From Combretum micranthum (lineage: Eukaryota > Streptophyta > Magnoliopsida > Myrtales > Combretaceae): DNA of 64,000 nt. The notes below the pieces were generated by a model. The model was not told where the DNA came from. It saw nothing but the letters and a program-made list of their open reading frames with translations, and did not search any database. Below, in pieces: positions 60,233-64,000 of the stretch (position 1 is its first letter; each line of letters starts with the position of its first letter). The DNA lies in NCBI GenBank assembly GCA_024138025.1, contig JAMXBD010002476.1, positions 124,001-188,000 of the forward strand. The letters run 5' to 3'. The translations under genes and the position numbers were made by a program.

Positions 60233-63200
60233 TGTAAACCCCCAAAATTTTTGGAATCGGTTTAGCCTAAAACCCTAATCTGGAAGTCAACCGGAACTCT
60301 AAAGTCAACAAAATCCTAGTTAGACATAATAGCTTAAGTTCGACAATCCCGAATAAGCAACTCGGTGAAAGTAAGTAGGAGTTTAGATATATAATAGTGC
60401 GTAGTTACCCAAGAAAGCCTAAAAAGATCAAATTAGTAAAATCGTGACTCGTTTCGAACTTGATAGGATATAATTCTTGAAAAATATGTCCCACAGCTCG
60501 GAATAGTAAAAATATTCCGAATATACCATTAAACTTGTAAAAATATAAGGTTTTCAAAAATATCAGTTTTATAATTTTTCGACAAGTAAAAATAACAGAT
60601 ATTGCAATTATACGGGTATTTTCTTACTACCGGTACTTTATTAGTCATATCTACTTTACATTACACTATTCATTACTATTCTACACTATTATTTTCTCTT
60701 TACTTTTTCTTACACCTACTCTTACAAACACCATAACTTATAACCTTTACTTTTTATCTTTCCCATAACTTTATTTCACATCTACCTTACTTATTACTTC
60801 ATTTAATAAACAAAAATCCAAAATAAAAACTCTCTCTCCCCTCTCTATACACATGGCCAGCGCACCCCCACCCCCTGTTTCTCTCCCTCAATTTGTTTCA
60901 ATTTTCTTTTATTTAAATCACACAAAAATCACTCCACATTTTTCTATAAACATCCCTTCCTCTTTCACTTCTTTCACACAATTACTACTCACAAATTTCC
61001 TACAAAAAATCTCTCAAATTTTCTCTGAAAACTCTCTTCAAATATCCTCCCAAAACACTCTCAAAATAATTCCAAAACAACTTTCTACCTACACAAAACC
61101 AAAACTACATAACACTTCAAAAACCTTCTTTAGGTAAACCTTTCTCCATATCTTCTTCTTCTCATGTCATGTAATTTTACATGACCATGGTGTGAGTTTC
61201 TAAAGACTAAATGTTATGGAAGCTACACTATGTTCATATATTATTTTTGTTCATGGAAATCTATTTATGTTTATGTTGTTATTTTGTTCATATTATTGTT
61301 ATTATATCTAAGTATTATTATCTATATATATATATACATATTCTTTAGAGCATATAAGCTCACTTACAATTTATTTATTTTCATACAATTTATTTATTTT
61401 ATTATTCCATTACAATTTATTTATTCCTTGTTATTTTAAGACTAGCTTTTAGTCTCAGATTTGTCCTCATCAAGTCAAAACAAATTTTTCTTCTTTTATT
61501 TTTTCTTTTGGGACTAGTCTACTTCTTAGTCTCGGGAGCCTTGAAGAAGTTAAGACTCCCAATAATTGACTTTATTTATTATTTATGTTTTTTTGCTCGC
61601 TATTATCTCATAAATCATGTTCGTTAAGATTTTGTCCAAATTTTTCAAGTTCTAAAAATAATTGATAAAAAGAATGTTTTATCACTTAGGAATAAGTTTG
61701 TGTGAAATATAAAACCTATGGTTTAACGAAAATAAAGTCATTCCTTTCCAAGCTACTAAAAGAACCCACTACAAATTTAGAAACTATTTTTGTTATGAAA
61801 AGCTTTTTAAAACATTTATTATCCCACCTTACTTTTCAAAAGAAAATGATTTTTGGTACAAAAGTGATTTCTATGAAAAACCTAACATGAGGAAGGGATG
61901 AGAAATTTTCGAATAAAGATCTTCTCAAATAAATGGACAAAGAAAAATTGTATAGAAAATAAATAGGAAAAATAACACCAATGTAGAGAATTTAGGAAAG
62001 AAGAAAATTACTTTTCGAAAATGGTCATCTAGGAAAAATAATAAATCAAACATGAAGTAATTCTTTGAAAAACAAAATATTCATTTAAAAGATTTACAAA
62101 AAAATAAATTTCCTGTAAACTATAGTTTTCTAAACTTTTAATTGATATAGTTTTACTCAAGAAACATGAATGGACAATAAACACTTGAGCATGAATAAAA
62201 TATGAGCTAAGTAACTATAAAAAGAAAAATTTTCAACTATATAGATAATTAAGTATTTATCAAACAAATTTTGAATGATTTAATATTTGAACCAAAATTG
62301 TTTTTGAGTTAGAAAATTCGTGGTGAATTTTATCGCCACTATTTCAGGGCCTAAATGGTTTAGTTTGACAAAAAATAGTTTTAGAAATGGATAGATCTTT
62401 TCAGCTAGGTAGAAATCAGTATATTATATGCACGATTCCGAGTTAAAATGATCAAGTTATGGCCATTTTAAATTGAAGCTCTCCTTTATACGAACTTTAA
62501 CGTTCTCATGACATTGTTTTGGCAAAATTCAAGAAAATCATCAAGAAATACTCATCTTGGGTATTTTCTTTGGCTTAGTGATTCCGAGGAAGGATACCTA
62601 TACCCCGAAGACTATTTTGATTAAGTGGAGTATGTGGCGACTCATCGCTAAAGAAATCATCGTCATGGCATCGTGAGTTTATTTCCTTAAAATGCTATAC
62701 TTGTTGTACTTGTAATTTAGTTGCATTAGAGTTAGGAAAAGACAAATGGATATGTATGTAAAATAATTCTTTGAAAGAATCCTAAGAATATCGCGGCCGG
62801 AATTGATTTAAATGTTTGTTTTAGTATAAAACTTGATTTGTATGAGATTCTTTAATCGTCTTAAATCTGATAATAATAATGTTATGATATCATAAATAAA
62901 TGGATTCATGCATACCATGAAGTAGGTCACATTGCATTGGGTTATTATGCTTGGGTGAGAAGGATAGTAAGCTTAGGTCGAAAGCAACACTTGGCGGAGT
63001 GACCGAAAGCGATTGCTTGGCAACATGGAATTAAATGCTTGGCGGAAGATCCGAAAGCAAGGCTCAATTCAAGTAGACTTTGTATGCTTGCCAATATTGG
63101 TCGAAAGCATAAATCTTTTTAACTAAAACTACTTGTTTTAAGGTTATGTATCACCAAACCCCGAATGAAGGGCGTAAATCCATTCAACTGATAGTTCCCG

Positions 63201-63716
63201 AAAAACTATATGCCTTGTTTACCCACATGTATTGTATCTCATTTGTTTGCTTAAATAACTTGTTTGAAATTTTGTTTCAAGAAGTCATTTATGGAAATAG
63301 TTCTCATTAAGCCTATTAGCTTATACCCTATAGATATCTTTTGCAATTCCCTTATTTGTAGTTGAGGCCATGGGGACCCTGCAGTCAGGTATTTTCTTTT
63401 TGGACAAGGAATTTCCAGATGAAGTTTAGTGTTAAATAAGATATAGAAATATTCTTGTAATAGATTTATGGCTTGGGAATGCCCCTAAGTTTGTAAGACT
63501 ATTATTAGGAATAAATGATTATTATGAATCCTCTTTTCTTAATTTGTTATTATATCTCCTTAAGCTTCACAATTCCATGTATGGTCCTCTAAATTTGTGA
63601 GAGCATGCCTTACACTTGATGTCAAAGCTTAGGTGAATGACTAAGGTTGTCATACTTAAGCTTTAATATTGAGTGTGGCGGACTGCTACGTTTAGGATAC
63701 CCCTTAGGGCATGATA
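60233..63716. mobile_element. Long non-coding TG..CA family element E4 upstream of copy C
   Basis: Flanked by the exact 5-bp duplication GGTAT (60228-60232, 63717-63721); the joined flanks equal the copy B sequence at 43103. It starts TGTAAACCCCCAAAA and ends TTAGGGCATGATA, i.e. the same family as E1-E3 with the TGTCAYGCCC end to the right, decayed to TATCATGCCC. Near the right end GTGGCGGACTGCTACGTTTAGG mirrors AAACGTGGCAGTCCGCC of E2, and AGGGCGTAAATCC near 63169 is the shared box. Length 3484 bp. A pyrimidine-rich stretch at 60660-61140 can be read open for 94 codons but looks non-coding. Confidence 0.8.
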
Positions 63717-63721
63717 GGTAT

Positions 63722-64000
63722 AATGTAGTCGACTAGACATGTAATATATTGAAGAGAAAATCAATAAATATTTTATGTTTTGAAGAGGCTAATCTTGCTT
63801 TCTATGACATTTTGTAGAGGTGTAGCCCTCGATATTGTTGAACTCGCTACTTTTGGTGAGAATACCTAAGAGCCCCAACCGAATTGAGAGCTTAGGAGGA
63901 AAGACCAAACCATGTGTAAGTACATTGAATATAGAAATTGCATGAATTAAATGTTTCATGATGGGCTAAGTTGATTTAGGTAATGCCTTCTGCTCAATAA
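63722..64000. other. Far-upstream part of unit C, continuing past the window
   Basis: Aligns closely with 43107-43385 upstream of copy B, including CCCTCGATATTGTTGAAC and AGAGCCCCAACCGAATTGA. No gene seen. It shows that the repeated unit carries on to the right. Confidence 0.75.

Noticed and set aside
60853..61137. 94-codon frame starting MASAPPPPVSLPQ in E4
   Set aside because: It is a low-complexity Ser/Thr/Phe-rich translation of pyrimidine-rich DNA. The related elements E1-E3 do not conserve it.

Overview
This is a plant nuclear window, most likely from a eudicot. It is about 65-70% AT and has no bacterial-style gene packing. It holds spliced exons with GT-AG junctions, several classes of plant transposon (long TG..CA elements with 5-bp target duplications, a TRIM, a solo LTR, MITEs) and many AT microsatellites. 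No gene is intact, and I cannot name the species.

The backbone is a tandem array of one unit, about 17.6-18.7 kb without later insertions. Each unit carries one minus-strand gene of the plant ankyrin-repeat/PGG-domain membrane protein family (relatives of ACD6 and ITN1). Copy A (1-14152) runs off the left edge, copy B spans 29125-39618 and copy C spans 47794-57225. The last 280 bases repeat the far-upstream part of the unit, so the array probably continues to the right. The gene has seven recognisable exons: ankyrin repeats in exons 1-2, a charged linker in exons 3-5, a further ankyrin-like block in exon 6, and the PGG/four-helix membrane region in exon 7. All three copies are pseudogenes, mostly with different lesions: exon 1 deletion and a lost splice acceptor in A, nonsense codons and frameshifts in B, frameshifts in exons 1, 6 and 7 in C.

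Intron 4 (more than 5 kb) of every copy contains a decayed Ty3/gypsy gag-protease fragment on the plus strand, older than the array. A CACTA-type MITE with a 3-bp target duplication sits in that fragment in B and C but not A. A MITE with roughly 100-bp inverted repeats and a second unit of a 36-bp minisatellite are also in B and C only. A therefore split off first, and B and C duplicated later.

After the duplications each copy gained its own insertions. A has a 622-bp TRIM (7388-8009), a 4.0-kb TG..CA element (9358-13388), a gypsy-like LTR start at 1672, and an old element interrupted by a younger 5.05-kb element (17190-26011). B has a solo LTR (33395-33987), a hAT-like MITE and a 41-base G run. 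C has a 3.5-kb element (60233-63716). The four long TG..CA elements form one non-coding family with shared termini and internal boxes. They look like solo LTRs of a very long-LTR retrotransposon or a non-autonomous large derivative. They are the least explained items here, especially the GC-rich hairpin clusters in two of them.

I see no convincing new biological system such as a defence island, gene cluster or CRISPR array. The value of the window is as a layered record of duplication, pseudogenisation and transposon insertion.
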